DNA of 64,000 nucleotides from Pseudomonas anuradhapurensis (GCF_014269225.2 NZ_CP077097.1:2243001-2307000), one strand, 5' to 3'; counted from the stretch's first letter, positions 18,102 to 28,051 are shown. Notes: a model not told the origin generated them from the sequence alone. Made by a program: numbers and translations.

Positions 18102-18767
18102 ATGCTGGTCATCGAACAATTGCACAAATCGTTCTCCACCCCACAAGGCCTGCTGCCGGTATTACAGGGCGTCGAATTGCGCCTGGCCCGCGGCAGCAGC
18201 CTGGCGCTGATGGGCGAGTCGGGCAGTGGCAAGAGCACCTTGCTGCACCTGCTGGCCGGTCTCGACCGCGCCGACAGTGGCCGTATCCTGATCGACGGCG
18301 CCCCGCTCGATGGCCGCTCCGAGGCGGCGCTGGCGCGCTGGCGGCGGCAGGCGGTTGGCCTGGTGTTCCAGCAGTACAACCTGATCAGCAGCCTGGACGT
18401 GGCGGCCAACCTTGCCTTCCAGGCCCGGCTGGCTGCGCGGCATGACCCGCAATGGGTCGCCTACCTGGTGCAACGCCTGGGCCTGGCGAGCCTGCTTGAG
18501 CGCTACCCGGAACAGCTCTCCGGCGGCCAGCAGCAGCGGGTTGCCATCGGCCGCGCGCTGGCCGGGCGCCCGGCCTGGCTGCTCGCCGACGAGCCCACCG
18601 GCAGCCTCGATGAAGCCAGCAGCGACGAGGTGCTGAGCCTGCTGTTGCAACTGGTCGCCGAGGCCGGCAGTGGTGTGCTGATGGTGACCCACAGCCCGCG
18701 CCTGGCGGCACGCTTGCAGCAGCGTTGCTACTTGCAGGCCGGCCGCGTACGGGCCGAGCAGGGCTGA
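18102..18767 (+). CDS. ABC transporter ATP-binding protein (LolD/MacB type)
   Basis: ATPase of 221 residues. Walker A is GESGSGKS (residues 38-45), the ABC signature is LSGGQQQRVAIGRAL, Walker B is LLADEPTGSLDE, and the switch histidine is in VTHS. The short form and the GSLD after Walker B are typical of the LolD/MacB/FtsE group that drives FtsX-like permeases in mechanotransmission rather than transport of a solute across the inner membrane. Its stop shares one base with the permease start (TGATG). The downstream AttH-like lipoprotein makes this a three-gene operon. Confidence 0.9.
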   Translation: MLVIEQLHKSFSTPQGLLPVLQGVELRLARGSSLALMGESGSGKSTLLHLLAGLDRADSGRILIDGAPLDGRSEAALARWRRQAVGLVFQQYNLISSLDVAANLAFQARLAARHDPQWVAYLVQRLGLASLLERYPEQLSGGQQQRVAIGRALAGRPAWLLADEPTGSLDEASSDEVLSLLLQLVAEAGSGVLMVTHSPRLAARLQQRCYLQAGRVRAEQG

Positions 18768-21229
18768 TGAGACTGTTACCACTGGCGCTGTGGGCGCTGC
18801 TCAGCCATTGGCGGCGCCATCGTGTGCAATGCTTCAGCATTTTCACCGGCCTGTGGCTGGCCACGGCCCTGTGGACCGGCGTGCAAGCGCTGAACAGCCA
18901 GGCGCGCAGCGACTATGCCCGGGCCAGTGCGGTATTGGCGGGGCCGCTGCAGGCGCAGTTGGTGGCGCGCAATGGCGAGCGCTTCGACCAGGCGCTGTAC
19001 GTGCAACTGCGCAGGCTGGGCTGGGCGGTTTCCCCGGTGCTGGAAGGCCGCCTGCGTTTGCCGGGCGAGCCGCCGCGCAGTGTGCGGTTGATCGGCATCG
19101 AGCCATTGAGCCTGCCGCCGGCCAGCAGCGTTGCCGGGGTGCAGCTGCAGGCCTTCGACCTGCAGGCGTTCATCGGCTCGCCTGGGCAAGCCTGGGTTGG
19201 CACAGATACGTTGCGGCAGTTGAATGTGGCCCCCGGGGAGCCCACACGCGACAGCGAAGGGCAGGTGCTGCCTCCTGTAGTTCTGCAACCTGCGCTGGCC
19301 CCCGGGGTGATCGTGGTCGATATCGGCCATGCCCAGGCATTGCTGCACGCGCCTGGGCAGTTGTCGCGCCTGCTGCTGACCACTGCGCCAGGGCCGCTGC
19401 CGGCAGCATTCGCCGCTGATCTTGAATGGCAAGCGCGGCAGGATGACGGTGGCCTGCAGCGGCTGACCGACAGTTTCCACCTGAACCTCACGGCACTCGG
19501 CCTGCTGGCGTTCGTCGTCGGCCTGTTCATCGCCCACGCCGCGATTGGCCTGGCGCTGGAACAGCGGCGCGGGCTGATACGCAACCTGCGTGCCTGTGGT
19601 GTCCAGCTGAACATCCTCTTGTGGGCCTTGGTCCTGGAACTGGGCTTGTTCGCCGTGCTGGGTGGCGTCGCTGGGGTGGCCAGTGGGTACGCCTTGGCCG
19701 CAAGCTTGCTGCCCGACGTGGCCGCCAGCCTGCGCGGCCTGTATGGCGCCCAGGTGGCCGGCACGCTGAACCTGCCGGCGTGGTGGTGGTTGGCGGGTGT
19801 GCTGGTGAGCGTGCTGGGGGCGTTGCTGGCCGGGCTGAGCAGTGTACTGCGGGCCGCCCGGCTACCCTTGCTGGCGCTGGCACAACCCCAGGCCTGGCGC
19901 CTGGCGCAAGGGCCGTGGTTGCGGCGGCAGGCTTTGCTGGCGGGCCTGCTGCTGGTGCTGGCCTTGGGCTGCGGTATGCTGGGTGACAGCCTGCCCAGCG
20001 CGTTCGGCATGCTGGCAGCGCTGCTGCTGGCGGCGGCGCTGTGGCTGCCCGCCTTGCTCGACAGGGCGCTGGCCTGGCTGGCGCGCCGTTGCCGGCGGCC
20101 GCTGGCGCAATGGTTCGTCGCCGACAGTCGCCAGCAACTGCCGGCCCTGGCGCTGGCGCTGATGGCCCTGTTGCTGGCGCTGGCCGCCAGCGTCGGTGTC
20201 GGCAGCATGACCGAAGGTTTTCGCAAGACCTTTGTCGGCTGGCTTGACCAGCGCCTGTCGGCCGCGCTGTACATCACTCCACGGGATACCGCCCAGGGCC
20301 TGCAGATCAGCCAGTGGCTCGGGCTGCAACCCGCGGTCAGCACGGTACTGCCTGTCTGGCGCGTGGAAACGCAGTTGCAAGGTTGGCCGGTGCAGGTTCA
20401 GGGCATCCTCGACCATCCGGCCTATCGAGCACGCTGGCCATTGCTGGAACAACAGCCACGTGCCTGGGAGCAATTGGCCCGCGGGCAGGCCGTGATGCTC
20501 AGTGAACAGTTGGCCAGGCGCCTGGAACTGCACCTGGGTGACCGCTTGAGGTTGCCGGCAGACACCTCGTCGGCGCTGACTGTCGTGGGGATATATGCCG
20601 ATTACGGCAACCCCAAGGGGCATGTCCTGGTCGATGCCGGCTGGTTACGCCAGCACTGGGTGCAGGCTTCCCTGACTGGCGTGAGCGTCGATATAGCTGC
20701 AGACCAGGCGCCATCGCTCATCGCCGCATTGCAGCAGCGCTTTGCCCTCGACGACAGCCGGGTGGTCGAGCAGGCCCGCCTGAAACGCTGGTCGACCGAG
20801 GTGTTCAACCGCACTTTCGCCGCCACCGCGGCACTCAACAGCCTGACCCTTGGCGTGGCCGGTGTGGCACTGTTCATCAACCTGCTGACCCTGGGCCAGA
20901 CCCGCCTGGGCCAGTTGGCGCCATTGTGGGCGTTGGGGGTGCGGCGTGCGCAGCTGGCCTGGTTGAGCCTTGGGCAGACATTGCTGCTGAGCAGCCTCAC
21001 CGTGCTGCTGGCGATTCCGCTGGGTATCCTGTTGGCCTGGTGCCTGGTCGCGGTGCTGAACGTGCAGGCATTCGGCTGGCGCCTGCCGCTTTACGTGTTC
21101 CCCGCACAACTGCTGCACTTGGCCCTGTTGGCCTTGCTGACCAGCCTGCTGGCCAGCGCCTGGCCCCTGTGGCAGCTGGCGCGTCGCCAGCCGCGCGAAC
21201 TGTTGAGGCCGTTCACCGATGAGGCATAG
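18767..21229 (+). CDS. FtsX-like ABC permease
   Basis: Integral inner-membrane protein of 820 residues with two FtsX-type halves. A first membrane segment (FSIFTGLWLATALW) is followed by a large periplasmic domain; membrane helices then cluster around residues 245-440, a second periplasmic domain follows, and three or four helices sit at the C-terminus. The layout matches type VII ABC (LolCDE/MacB-like) permeases. The start at 18767 overlaps the ATPase stop by one base. The 3' end overlaps the lipoprotein gene by 11 bp, so all three are coupled. The cargo is unknown; the operon resembles AttEFGH-type systems. Confidence 0.87.
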   Translation: MRLLPLALWALLSHWRRHRVQCFSIFTGLWLATALWTGVQALNSQARSDYARASAVLAGPLQAQLVARNGERFDQALYVQLRRLGWAVSPVLEGRLRLPGEPPRSVRLIGIEPLSLPPASSVAGVQLQAFDLQAFIGSPGQAWVGTDTLRQLNVAPGEPTRDSEGQVLPPVVLQPALAPGVIVVDIGHAQALLHAPGQLSRLLLTTAPGPLPAAFAADLEWQARQDDGGLQRLTDSFHLNLTALGLLAFVVGLFIAHAAIGLALEQRRGLIRNLRACGVQLNILLWALVLELGLFAVLGGVAGVASGYALAASLLPDVAASLRGLYGAQVAGTLNLPAWWWLAGVLVSVLGALLAGLSSVLRAARLPLLALAQPQAWRLAQGPWLRRQALLAGLLLVLALGCGMLGDSLPSAFGMLAALLLAAALWLPALLDRALAWLARRCRRPLAQWFVADSRQQLPALALALMALLLALAASVGVGSMTEGFRKTFVGWLDQRLSAALYITPRDTAQGLQISQWLGLQPAVSTVLPVWRVETQLQGWPVQVQGILDHPAYRARWPLLEQQPRAWEQLARGQAVMLSEQLARRLELHLGDRLRLPADTSSALTVVGIYADYGNPKGHVLVDAGWLRQHWVQASLTGVSVDIAADQAPSLIAALQQRFALDDSRVVEQARLKRWSTEVFNRTFAATAALNSLTLGVAGVALFINLLTLGQTRLGQLAPLWALGVRRAQLAWLSLGQTLLLSSLTVLLAIPLGILLAWCLVAVLNVQAFGWRLPLYVFPAQLLHLALLALLTSLLASAWPLWQLARRQPRELLRPFTDEA

Positions 21230-22286
21230 CCTGCGCCTGCTGTTGTCTGGCCTGCTAAGTAGCTTGCTGGGTGGCTGCGAGCAGCCGACGGAGCAGAGCT
21301 ATGCCGGGCTCGGCCAGCAGGCGGCGGCGTTCAGCCAGGTGACCCGTGGCCAGCACCTGGCTTTTCCACGCGACCATGGGGCGCATGATGGCTTTCGCAT
21401 CGAATGGTGGTACGTCACCGCCAACCTGCAGGATGCCCGCCAGCGGGACTGGGGCGTGCAGTGGACACTGTTCCGCTCGGCCCTGCGCCCCGGCCCGGAA
21501 ACTGCCAGCTGGAACAGCCCGAACCTGTGGCTGGGTCACGCGGCGTTGACCGGCCCGGGCGGCCACCAGTCGGCTGAGACCCTGGCGCGCGGCGGCATCG
21601 GCCAGGCCGGCGTTCAGGCCCAGCCGTTCCGGGCGTGGATCAATGACTGGACGCTGCAGGGCAGCGCTGGCATCGACAACCTGCAGATGCTGGCCACTAC
21701 CGAAGGCTTTCGCTATGACCTGCAACTGCACAGCGATGGGCCCTTGGTGTTGCACGGCGAGCAGGGCTACAGCGAGAAGTCCGGCAAGGGGCAGGCTTCG
21801 TACTATTACAGCCAGCCGTTCTACCACGTGCGTGGGTACGTACAGCGTGGTGGTCAGTGTATTGCTGTCACAGGCCGGGCCTGGCTGGACCGGGAGTGGA
21901 GCAGCCAGCCCTTGGCCGCCGGGCAGACCGGCTGGGACTGGTTTTCGCTGCACCTGGACAACGGCGCCAAGCTGATGCTGTTCCAGGTGCGCCAGGCCCA
22001 GGGCGAGGCGTATCGCGCCGGCACCTGGGTGGGCCCGCAAGGTCAGGTGGTGGCGCTGTCGGGCGCGCAGGTCCAGCTGCAGGCGCAGGCCTGGACGCGG
22101 CAGAAAAATGGCAAGCGGGTGCCGACGCGCTGGCGGGTGCGGGTGCCGGGGCAGGGCGTGGATGTGCAGGCCGAGGCGCTGGAGCCGCAGGCGTGGATGG
22201 ACACCCGCTTCCCGTACTGGGAAGGGCCGGTGCGGTTGACCGGGAGTGCGGGTGGGCGTGGTTATCTGGAAATGACCGGGTACTAG
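21219..22286 (+). CDS. AttH/CrtC-like lipocalin-type lipoprotein
   Basis: Protein of 355 residues with a lipoprotein signal (LLLSGLLSSLLGGC, Cys at about residue 19). The mature part has the double-lipocalin AttH/hydroxyneurosporene-synthase pattern: FPRDHGAHDGFRIEWWYVTA near the start, YYYSQPFYHVRGYV and GRAWLDREWSSQPLAAGQTG later. Family members bind or hydrate lipophilic molecules; here it is probably the periplasmic or outer-membrane partner of the ABC/FtsX pair. The TAG stop is part of the CTAG that flanks an IS-derived palindromic element, so that element inserted exactly at the stop codon. Confidence 0.85.
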   Translation: MRHSLRLLLSGLLSSLLGGCEQPTEQSYAGLGQQAAAFSQVTRGQHLAFPRDHGAHDGFRIEWWYVTANLQDARQRDWGVQWTLFRSALRPGPETASWNSPNLWLGHAALTGPGGHQSAETLARGGIGQAGVQAQPFRAWINDWTLQGSAGIDNLQMLATTEGFRYDLQLHSDGPLVLHGEQGYSEKSGKGQASYYYSQPFYHVRGYVQRGGQCIAVTGRAWLDREWSSQPLAAGQTGWDWFSLHLDNGAKLMLFQVRQAQGEAYRAGTWVGPQGQVVALSGAQVQLQAQAWTRQKNGKRVPTRWRVRVPGQGVDVQAEALEPQAWMDTRFPYWEGPVRLTGSAGGRGYLEMTGY

Positions 22287-22476
22287 GTTCTGTACGAAAA
22301 AAAATGTCGCAACACCGCATGGAACAGGCCAGTGAGACCATGGCGGTTTTTGGCTGGCTGGAAGAGAAGCGCCGCATCGTGACACGCTTCAACAAGCTCG
22401 CGGAAAACTATGCCGCCATGGTTTCACTGGCCTGTTCCATGCGGTGTTGCGACATTTTGTTTCGTATAGAGCCTAG
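22283..22476. mobile_element. palindromic IS5-family-derived MITE
   Basis: Two 64-bp arms (22283-22346 and 22413-22476) are inverted copies with 4 mismatches, around a 66-bp unique core. Both arms end in CTAG outside and read G(T/C)TCT(G/A)TACGAAA inward. The core plus right arm encodes WLEEKRRIVTRFNKLAENYA followed by AMVSLACSMRC, which I recognise as the C-terminus of an IS5-family (IS427-like) transposase. So the element consists of two facing copies of one IS end, with no full transposase. CTAG flanks fit the YTAR target preference of that group. It lies between the lipoprotein stop and the racemase gene. Confidence 0.72.
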
Positions 22477-22613
22477 CCGGTGTTGGCTGGGCGCGACACA
22501 GCTGGCCATATCCCCAATGGCTGTGGCACCCTCGCTGACGGCGTGCCGAGCACCAATTCCCTTGGGTCTTTCCGGCCGCATACATCACCAAAAAAAAGAA
22601 TAGAGAAATCACC

Positions 22614-23843
22614 ATGCCATTTCGCCGTACCCTCCTGGCTGCCTCCCTCGCTCTGCTGATCACTGGCCAAGCCCCGCTGTACGCCGCACCGCCGCTGTCG
22701 ATGGACAACGGCACCACCGCCCTGACTGTGCAGAACAGCAACGCTTGGGTCGAAATCAGTGCCAGCGCGCTGCAGCACAACATTCGTACCTTGCAGGCCG
22801 AGCTGGGTGGCAAGTCCAAGCTGTGCGCCGTGCTCAAGGCCGACGCCTATGGCCACGGCATCGGCCTGGTGATGCCCTCGATCATTGCCCAGGGCGTGCC
22901 CTGCGTGGCGGTGGCCAGCAACGAGGAAGCCCGTGTGGTCCGTGCCAGTGGCTTCACCGGGCAGCTGGTGCGGGTGCGCCTGGCCAGCCTCGGTGAAGTG
23001 GAAGATGCCCTGCAGTACGACATGGAAGAACTGGTCGGCAGCGCCGAGTTCGCCCGCCAGCTCGATGCCCTGGCCGAGCGTCACGGCAAGACCTTGCGCA
23101 TCCACCTGGCGCTCAATTCCAGCGGCATGAGCCGCAACGGGGTAGAAATGGCCACTTGGTCCGGCCGTGGCGAAGCACTGCAGATCACCGACCAAAAGCA
23201 CCTCAAGCTGGTCGCGCTGATGACCCACTTCGCCGTGGAAGACAAGGACGATGTGCGCAAAGGCCTGGCCGCCTTCAACGAGCAGACCGACTGGCTGATC
23301 AAGCATGCCAAGCTGGATCGCAGCAAGCTCACCCTGCACGCGGCCAACTCCTTCGCCACGCTGGAAGTGCCGGAAGCGCGCCTGGACATGGTGCGCACCG
23401 GTGGCGCGCTGTTCGGCGATACCGTGCCGACGCACACCGAGTACCAGCGGGTCATGCAGTTCAAGTCGCACGTGGCTGCGGTGCACAGCTACCCGGCCGG
23501 CAACACTGTAGGCTACGACCGCACCTTCACCCTGACCCGTGATTCGCGCCTGGCCAACATCACCGTCGGCTACTCCGATGGCTATCGCCGGGTGTTCACC
23601 AACAAGGGCCATGTGCTGATCAACGGCCACCGTGTGCCGGTGGTGGGCAAGGTGTCGATGAACACGTTGATGGTCGATGTCACCGACTTCCCCGATGTGA
23701 AGGGTGGCAACGAAGTGGTGTTGTTCGGCAAGCAGGCCGGGGGCGAAATCACCCAGGCCGAGATCGAGGAAATCAACGGCGCGCTGCTGGCCGACCTGTA
23801 CACCGTATGGGGCAACTCCAACCCGAAGATTCTGGTCGACTGA
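22614..23843 (+). CDS. alr: periplasmic broad-specificity amino-acid racemase
   Basis: PLP-dependent fold-type-III racemase of 409 residues, with a signal peptide (about residues 1-24, FRRTLLAASLALLITGQ...YAA) that sends it to the periplasm; ordinary alanine racemases have none. The PLP lysine is Lys75 in CAVLKADAYGHG. The catalytic tyrosine lies in VGYSDGYRRVF, and MNTLMVDVTDF is the other family motif. This is the Bsr/BAR type described from P. putida, which racemises Lys, Arg and other residues to make D-amino acids; specificity is inferred from the family. Start at 22614, after a purine-rich AGAGAAA. The palindromic mobile element lies upstream; a D-serine dehydratase gene converges on it. 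Confidence 0.9.
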   Translation: MPFRRTLLAASLALLITGQAPLYAAPPLSMDNGTTALTVQNSNAWVEISASALQHNIRTLQAELGGKSKLCAVLKADAYGHGIGLVMPSIIAQGVPCVAVASNEEARVVRASGFTGQLVRVRLASLGEVEDALQYDMEELVGSAEFARQLDALAERHGKTLRIHLALNSSGMSRNGVEMATWSGRGEALQITDQKHLKLVALMTHFAVEDKDDVRKGLAAFNEQTDWLIKHAKLDRSKLTLHAANSFATLEVPEARLDMVRTGGALFGDTVPTHTEYQRVMQFKSHVAAVHSYPAGNTVGYDRTFTLTRDSRLANITVGYSDGYRRVFTNKGHVLINGHRVPVVGKVSMNTLMVDVTDFPDVKGGNEVVLFGKQAGGEITQAEIEEINGALLADLYTVWGNSNPKILVD

Positions 23844-23860
23844 CAGAGCCGTTCCAGCAA

Positions 23861-23884
23861 GCCCTGGCGCTGCCGGCCCAGGGC
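23861..23884. terminator. hairpin between alr and dsdA
   Basis: A GCCCTGG / CCAGGGC stem with a GC-rich loop in the 48-bp gap between the convergent racemase and D-serine dehydratase genes. It could act as a bidirectional terminator; no long U-run follows on either strand. Confidence 0.45.
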
Positions 23885-23891
23885 TCGGGTG

Positions 23892-25232
23892 CTAGGTGCC
23901 TGAGCGGCCTTTGCTCAGATAAGCGGCGAATTCCGCCTCCGGCACCATGCTGCCGCCGGTCCCCCACACCAGGTGCGTAGCCCTGGCCATACGCTCGCTC
24001 GACAAGCCCATGCGTGCCAGGTATTCGGGCGAGTCGAGCACCTTCAGCAGCCCCGGCATGCCGGCCAGCGCCGAAGGTTCCAGCCGTGCCTGTTCCAGGT
24101 CATGAGCCAGTACCAACAACCGGTACAGGGTTTCGTCGCTGACCGTGTAATAGCCGTCGAGCAGGCGCTGCATGGCCTTGCCAACGAAGCCGGAAGGGCG
24201 GCCTACCGCCAGGCCATCGGCGGCGGTGACGTTGTCGATACCGAAATCCTGCACGCTGGTGGCGTCATGCAGACCGCTGTAAACCCCCAGGAACATGCAC
24301 GGCGAGTGGGTGGGCTCGGCGAACAGGCAGTGCACATGGTCGCCCCAGATCAGCTTCAGGCCAAACGCCACGCCACCCGGCCCACCGCCAACGCCGCAGG
24401 GCAGGTAGACGAACAACGGGTGCTCGGCATCCACCTGGATACCGGCCGCGTCGAACTGCCTGGCAAGCCGCTCGGCGGCCACGGCGTAGCCAAGGAACAG
24501 GTGCGGCGAGTTCTCGTCATCGACGAAATAGCAGGTCGGGTCCGCCGCCGCCTGCTGGCGCCCTTGCGCCACCGCCACGCTGTAGTCGCTGGCGTACTCG
24601 ACCACATTCACGCCATGGCTACGCAGTTTGTCCTTTTTCCACTGCCGGGCATCGGCCGACATGTGCACGGTGGCCTGGAAACCCAGCCTGGCGCTGATGA
24701 TGCCGATTGACAGGCCGAGGTTACCGGTCGAACCGACGGCAACCTTGTAGCGGCTGAAGAATTCTCGCGCCTGGTCGCTGGCCAGGGCCCTGTAGTCGCT
24801 GTCGACGCTGATCAGGCCGGCGGCCAGGGCCAGGTCTTCGGCATGCTTGAGCACTTCGTGAATACCGCCGCGGGCCTTGATCGAGCCGGAGATCGGCAGT
24901 TCGCTGTCGGCCTTGAGCCACAGCGAACCGCTGGCGTGCAGGCCGGCCGCCTGCAGCAGGCTGGCGTGCAGCCTGGGCAGCGGGCGCAATGGCGATTCGA
25001 TGATGCCGCCGCTGGCGGCGGTATCGGCAAATACACTGGCCAGGTACGGGGCAAAGCGCGCCAGCCGGGCGCTGGCCGCACTGACATCGGCGGCGCTCAG
25101 GCCGACATCGGCCAGGGCCTGGGCGGCCGGGGCGATGTTCGGGTTGAACCAGCGGGTTTCATGCAGTGCCACCAGATCCTCGATCAGGGGATGGGAGTTG
25201 CACCATGCTTGCAGCGTCTTGCCGTGAATCAT
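23892..25232 (-). CDS. dsdA: D-serine ammonia-lyase (dehydratase)
   Basis: PLP enzyme of 446 residues that converts D-serine to pyruvate and ammonia. The PLP lysine is Lys119 in [12 protein letters not shown], the phosphate-type loop is [12 protein letters not shown], and the glycine-rich segment [13 protein letters not shown] follows. Length matches DsdA (about 440). The start [15 protein letters not shown] at 25232 follows an AGGAA sequence; the frame is open 43 codons upstream but that part is not DsdA-like. Convergent with the periplasmic racemase, it suggests local production and consumption of D-amino acids. No dsdC/dsdX partner is next to it. Confidence 0.88.
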   Translation of the reverse strand: MIHGKTLQAWCNSHPLIEDLVALHETRWFNPNIAPAAQALADVGLSAADVSAASARLARFAPYLASVFADTAASGGIIESPLRPLPRLHASLLQAAGLHASGSLWLKADSELPISGSIKARGGIHEVLKHAEDLALAAGLISVDSDYRALASDQAREFFSRYKVAVGSTGNLGLSIGIISARLGFQATVHMSADARQWKKDKLRSHGVNVVEYASDYSVAVAQGRQQAAADPTCYFVDDENSPHLFLGYAVAAERLARQFDAAGIQVDAEHPLFVYLPCGVGGGPGGVAFGLKLIWGDHVHCLFAEPTHSPCMFLGVYSGLHDATSVQDFGIDNVTAADGLAVGRPSGFVGKAMQRLLDGYYTVSDETLYRLLVLAHDLEQARLEPSALAGMPGLLKVLDSPEYLARMGLSSERMARATHLVWGTGGSMVPEAEFAAYLSKGRSGT

Positions 25233-25305
25233 CGTGGCGTTCCTGGGATGGGGGCGGGGCTGGCTGAGCGAAGTAATCAGATTTGCCCCTGGTCGGCAAG
25301 GCCGA

Positions 25306-27024
25306 TCAGTTGCATTCATAGTTCCGCGCCCCGGCAATATGCCGCCCGGCCACATAGCCAAAGGTCAGCGCCGGGCCCAGATTGATGCCACCCGACGGGT
25401 ACCAGCCGCCAAACACACTGGCCATGTCGGTACCCGCCGCGTACAGGCCGACGATGGGCTGCCCGGCCTCGTCCAGCACGCGGGCACTGGCGTCGGTGCG
25501 CAGCCCGGCAAAGGTGCCAAAGCAGCCGGGTTGGACCTTCACCGCATAGAACGGCCCGTGTTCGATCGCTGCCACGCAGGGGTTGGGCCCTTTATGCTGC
25601 GGGTCGCCCTGCTTGCGGTTGAAGGGTGTGGAGCCACGGCCGAAGGCAGGGTCCTGGCCGTTACGGGCGTGGTGGTTGAATTCGCTGACCGTGGCCCGCA
25701 GCCCGACCGGGTCGATGCCGCAAGCCTCGGCCAAGGCTTCGAGCGTGGCGCCGCGCCTAAGGTAGCCGCTGCGCAGGTGCGGCCATACCGGCAGCGGGGC
25801 CGGGCGGGCGTGGCCCAGGCCGTAGCGGCGCAGGAAACGGTGGTCGCAGACCAGCCACGAGCACACCTCCTCATGCGGCGGTACGGCCGCGATCATGGCC
25901 GCCACGTAGTCGTAATAGCCATGCGCTTCGTTGACGAAACGCCTGCCGTTGGCCAGCACGCCAATGATGCCTGGCTTGCCGCGCTCGATGATGTGCGGGA
26001 AGTGGCCGACACTGCCGTCGCGGTGCGGCACCAGTGACACCGGTGCCCAGGCCACTGGCGACTTCAGGTCGGTGGCAACCACGCCGCCAGCCGACTCGCC
26101 CAGGCGCAGGCCGTCGCCCGAGCAGCCCTTGGGCGGCAAGGCCAGGTGGTCGTGGCCGCTGGCATCGCGCGGGAACAGTTGCTGGCGCCGCGCAAGGTCG
26201 TTGGGGAAGCCGCCGGTAGCCAGGACCACTGCATTAGCGCGCACCGCTTGTTCGCCCTGCGCCGTGGCGATCACTGCCCCGCACACACGGCCATTCTCGA
26301 CCAGCAGGCGCCTGGCCGGTGCCGACGCTTGCAGTTGCACGCCCAGGTCCTGCGCCGACTTGGCCAGGCGCGCCACCAATGCCACGCCGTTGACCAGGTG
26401 CATCGCCCGGCCATACCGGGCCAGGTGGTAAAGGTGGCGGCCAAGACGCTTGCATACGTGCAGCAAGGCCTTGGGCGAGCGGGTCAGGTTGAGGAACGCG
26501 GCAAGGTCGGCACCGGCCATGATCGGCATGCCCATGAACGAGGTTTCGCGCAGGGTCTGGCGCAGGCGCGGTAGTAGTGTGCCCACTTCGCGGGCGTCAT
26601 AGGGCGCGGCAATCACCTGGTGCCCACCCTCGGCCGCACCTGGCGTGTCGCCGTGCATGTCCGGTATGCCGTTGCCGTCGGCAAACTGCAACGCCGTGTG
26701 CTGTTCAAAGAACGCCACCATGTGCGGGCACGCCTCGAGGAAGGCGTCTACCAGCTCTGCGTTGTAATACGCCCCCAACTCGTTACGCAGGTAAGTGCGC
26801 GGTTGCTCGATGCTTTCCTCGATCCCGGCGCGGCGTGCCAGCGGGTTGCGCGGCACCCAGGCCCAGCCGCCGGACCAGGCGGTGGCTCCGCCGAACACCG
26901 GTTCCTTTTCCACCACGATTACCTTCTGCCCATGCCAGGCAGCCGTCACCGCGGCAGCCAGCCCGGCGGCGCCGGACCCTATGACCAGTACATCGCATTC
27001 GGTTTCAATCGAGGCGGAAGGCAT
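25306..27024 (-). CDS. FAD-dependent oxidoreductase (3-ketosteroid dehydrogenase / fumarate reductase flavoprotein family)
   Basis: Flavoprotein of 572 residues. The N-terminal FAD fold is [19 protein letters not shown], then [17 protein letters not shown]. The C-terminal part has [19 protein letters not shown] followed by [20 protein letters not shown], the standard end of this family. Likely oxidises or desaturates a cyclic organic substrate; the substrate is unknown. The start [13 protein letters not shown] at 27024 has GAGGA upstream. A perfect GGAAC-N3-GTTCC palindrome sits 23 bp upstream, and the IclR regulator is divergent, so it probably belongs to that regulator's set together with the Gfo/Idh operon. 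A broken paralogue lies at 34.5 kb. Confidence 0.86.
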   Translation of the reverse strand: MPSASIETECDVLVIGSGAAGLAAAVTAAWHGQKVIVVEKEPVFGGATAWSGGWAWVPRNPLARRAGIEESIEQPRTYLRNELGAYYNAELVDAFLEACPHMVAFFEQHTALQFADGNGIPDMHGDTPGAAEGGHQVIAAPYDAREVGTLLPRLRQTLRETSFMGMPIMAGADLAAFLNLTRSPKALLHVCKRLGRHLYHLARYGRAMHLVNGVALVARLAKSAQDLGVQLQASAPARRLLVENGRVCGAVIATAQGEQAVRANAVVLATGGFPNDLARRQQLFPRDASGHDHLALPPKGCSGDGLRLGESAGGVVATDLKSPVAWAPVSLVPHRDGSVGHFPHIIERGKPGIIGVLANGRRFVNEAHGYYDYVAAMIAAVPPHEEVCSWLVCDHRFLRRYGLGHARPAPLPVWPHLRSGYLRRGATLEALAEACGIDPVGLRATVSEFNHHARNGQDPAFGRGSTPFNRKQGDPQHKGPNPCVAAIEHGPFYAVKVQPGCFGTFAGLRTDASARVLDEAGQPIVGLYAAGTDMASVFGGWYPSGGINLGPALTFGYVAGRHIAGARNYECN

Positions 27025-27046
27025 CACAGGTGTCCTCTGTTTTTTC

Positions 27047-27061
27047 TGGAACAAGGTTCCA
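27047..27061. promoter_or_regulatory. IclR-type operator candidate before the FAD oxidoreductase gene
   Basis: Perfect 15-bp palindrome TGGAAC-AAG-GTTCCA, 23 bp before the flavoprotein start. The same GGAAC-N3-GTTCC core occurs before the Gfo/Idh operon. The form resembles IclR-family sites. A site so close to the start would suit repression. Confidence 0.6.
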
Positions 27062-27218
27062 CATTTTTCTCGGTGGTGCACCACGCTGCAAGGGGGAGCA
27101 GGCCCGGTATGGCAAGTTATGGGCGATCACCGGACAATTCTTGCTGACCTGGCTGCGCCAGCTATCGTGCCTGTGGAATCATCTTCTAGAATCCGCAAAA
27201 ATTTCAGGGACCTGAGTC

Positions 27219-27995
27219 ATGGCTGGTAGTCAGATCGAACGCGCCTTCAGTCTTGTAGAACACCTGGCCGGTGAACCGCAGGGGCTGCCTTTGCAAACCC
27301 TGGCCGAGCGTATGGACATCCCCAAGAGTGCTACCCACCGCATGCTCACCGAGCTGGCAAGGCTGGGCTATGTGCGGCAGAACCGTGACAACAGCCGTTA
27401 CCAGCTCTCGGCCAAGCTGGTGGCTCTGGGCTTTCGTTACCTGGCCAGCAGCGGCGCCGACATCATCCAGCCGATTCTCGACCGCCTGGCCCAGGACAGC
27501 GGCGAACTGGTGCGCCTTGGCGTGATCGACGGCGCCCGCCAGACCTGGATTGCCAAGTCCCAGGGCGCCCGCTCGGGGCTGCGCTACGACCCGGACATGG
27601 GCCGCGATGCGCCGCTGTTCTACACGGCGTCCGGGCATGCCTGGCTGGCCAGCCTGGATGATGAACAGGCGCTGCAGATGGTCTTGCGGCAGGGGATTGC
27701 CGACCCGGCCCAGTTCGGCCCGAAGGCGCCACGCTCCACCGATGAGCTGCTGGCCTATCTGCACCGGGCGCGTCAGCGCGGTTACGCCTGGGTCGAGGAA
27801 ACCTCGGCGATTGGCACCTCGGCCCTGGCGGCGGTCGTCCGGCGCCCGCAAAGTGACCAGGTGATCGGTGTGCTGAGCATCGCCGGGCCCAGTGCGCGCC
27901 TGGCACAGAGCCGCCTGACGGAGCTGGCGCCGTTGCTGCTGGCGGCAGCGGAGGAACTCTCGCAAGCCAGCCGGGCCAGCGAGCTGTTTGCCTGA
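27219..27995 (+). CDS. IclR-family transcriptional regulator
   Basis: Regulator of 258 residues. The N-terminal winged helix (IERAFSLVEHLAGEP, then MDIPKSATHRMLTELARLGY) is followed by the IclR effector domain with GRDAPLFYTASGHAWLASL and RQRGYAWVEETSAIGTSALA. The effector is unknown. The start ATG at 27219 has CAGGGA upstream. It sits between the divergent flavoprotein gene and the co-directional Gfo/Idh-isomerase pair, and palindromes of one type lie before both units. Confidence 0.9.
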   Translation: MAGSQIERAFSLVEHLAGEPQGLPLQTLAERMDIPKSATHRMLTELARLGYVRQNRDNSRYQLSAKLVALGFRYLASSGADIIQPILDRLAQDSGELVRLGVIDGARQTWIAKSQGARSGLRYDPDMGRDAPLFYTASGHAWLASLDDEQALQMVLRQGIADPAQFGPKAPRSTDELLAYLHRARQRGYAWVEETSAIGTSALAAVVRRPQSDQVIGVLSIAGPSARLAQSRLTELAPLLLAAAEELSQASRASELFA

Positions 27996-28051
27996 GAGCG
28001 CATTTCTGGTCGATAACCGCACAGTTTGTGGTGCTTGTACTTCTTAAAAGC

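Noticed and set aside
22614..23843. Ordinary biosynthetic alanine racemase.
   Set aside because: It has a signal peptide and the length of the periplasmic broad-specificity type.
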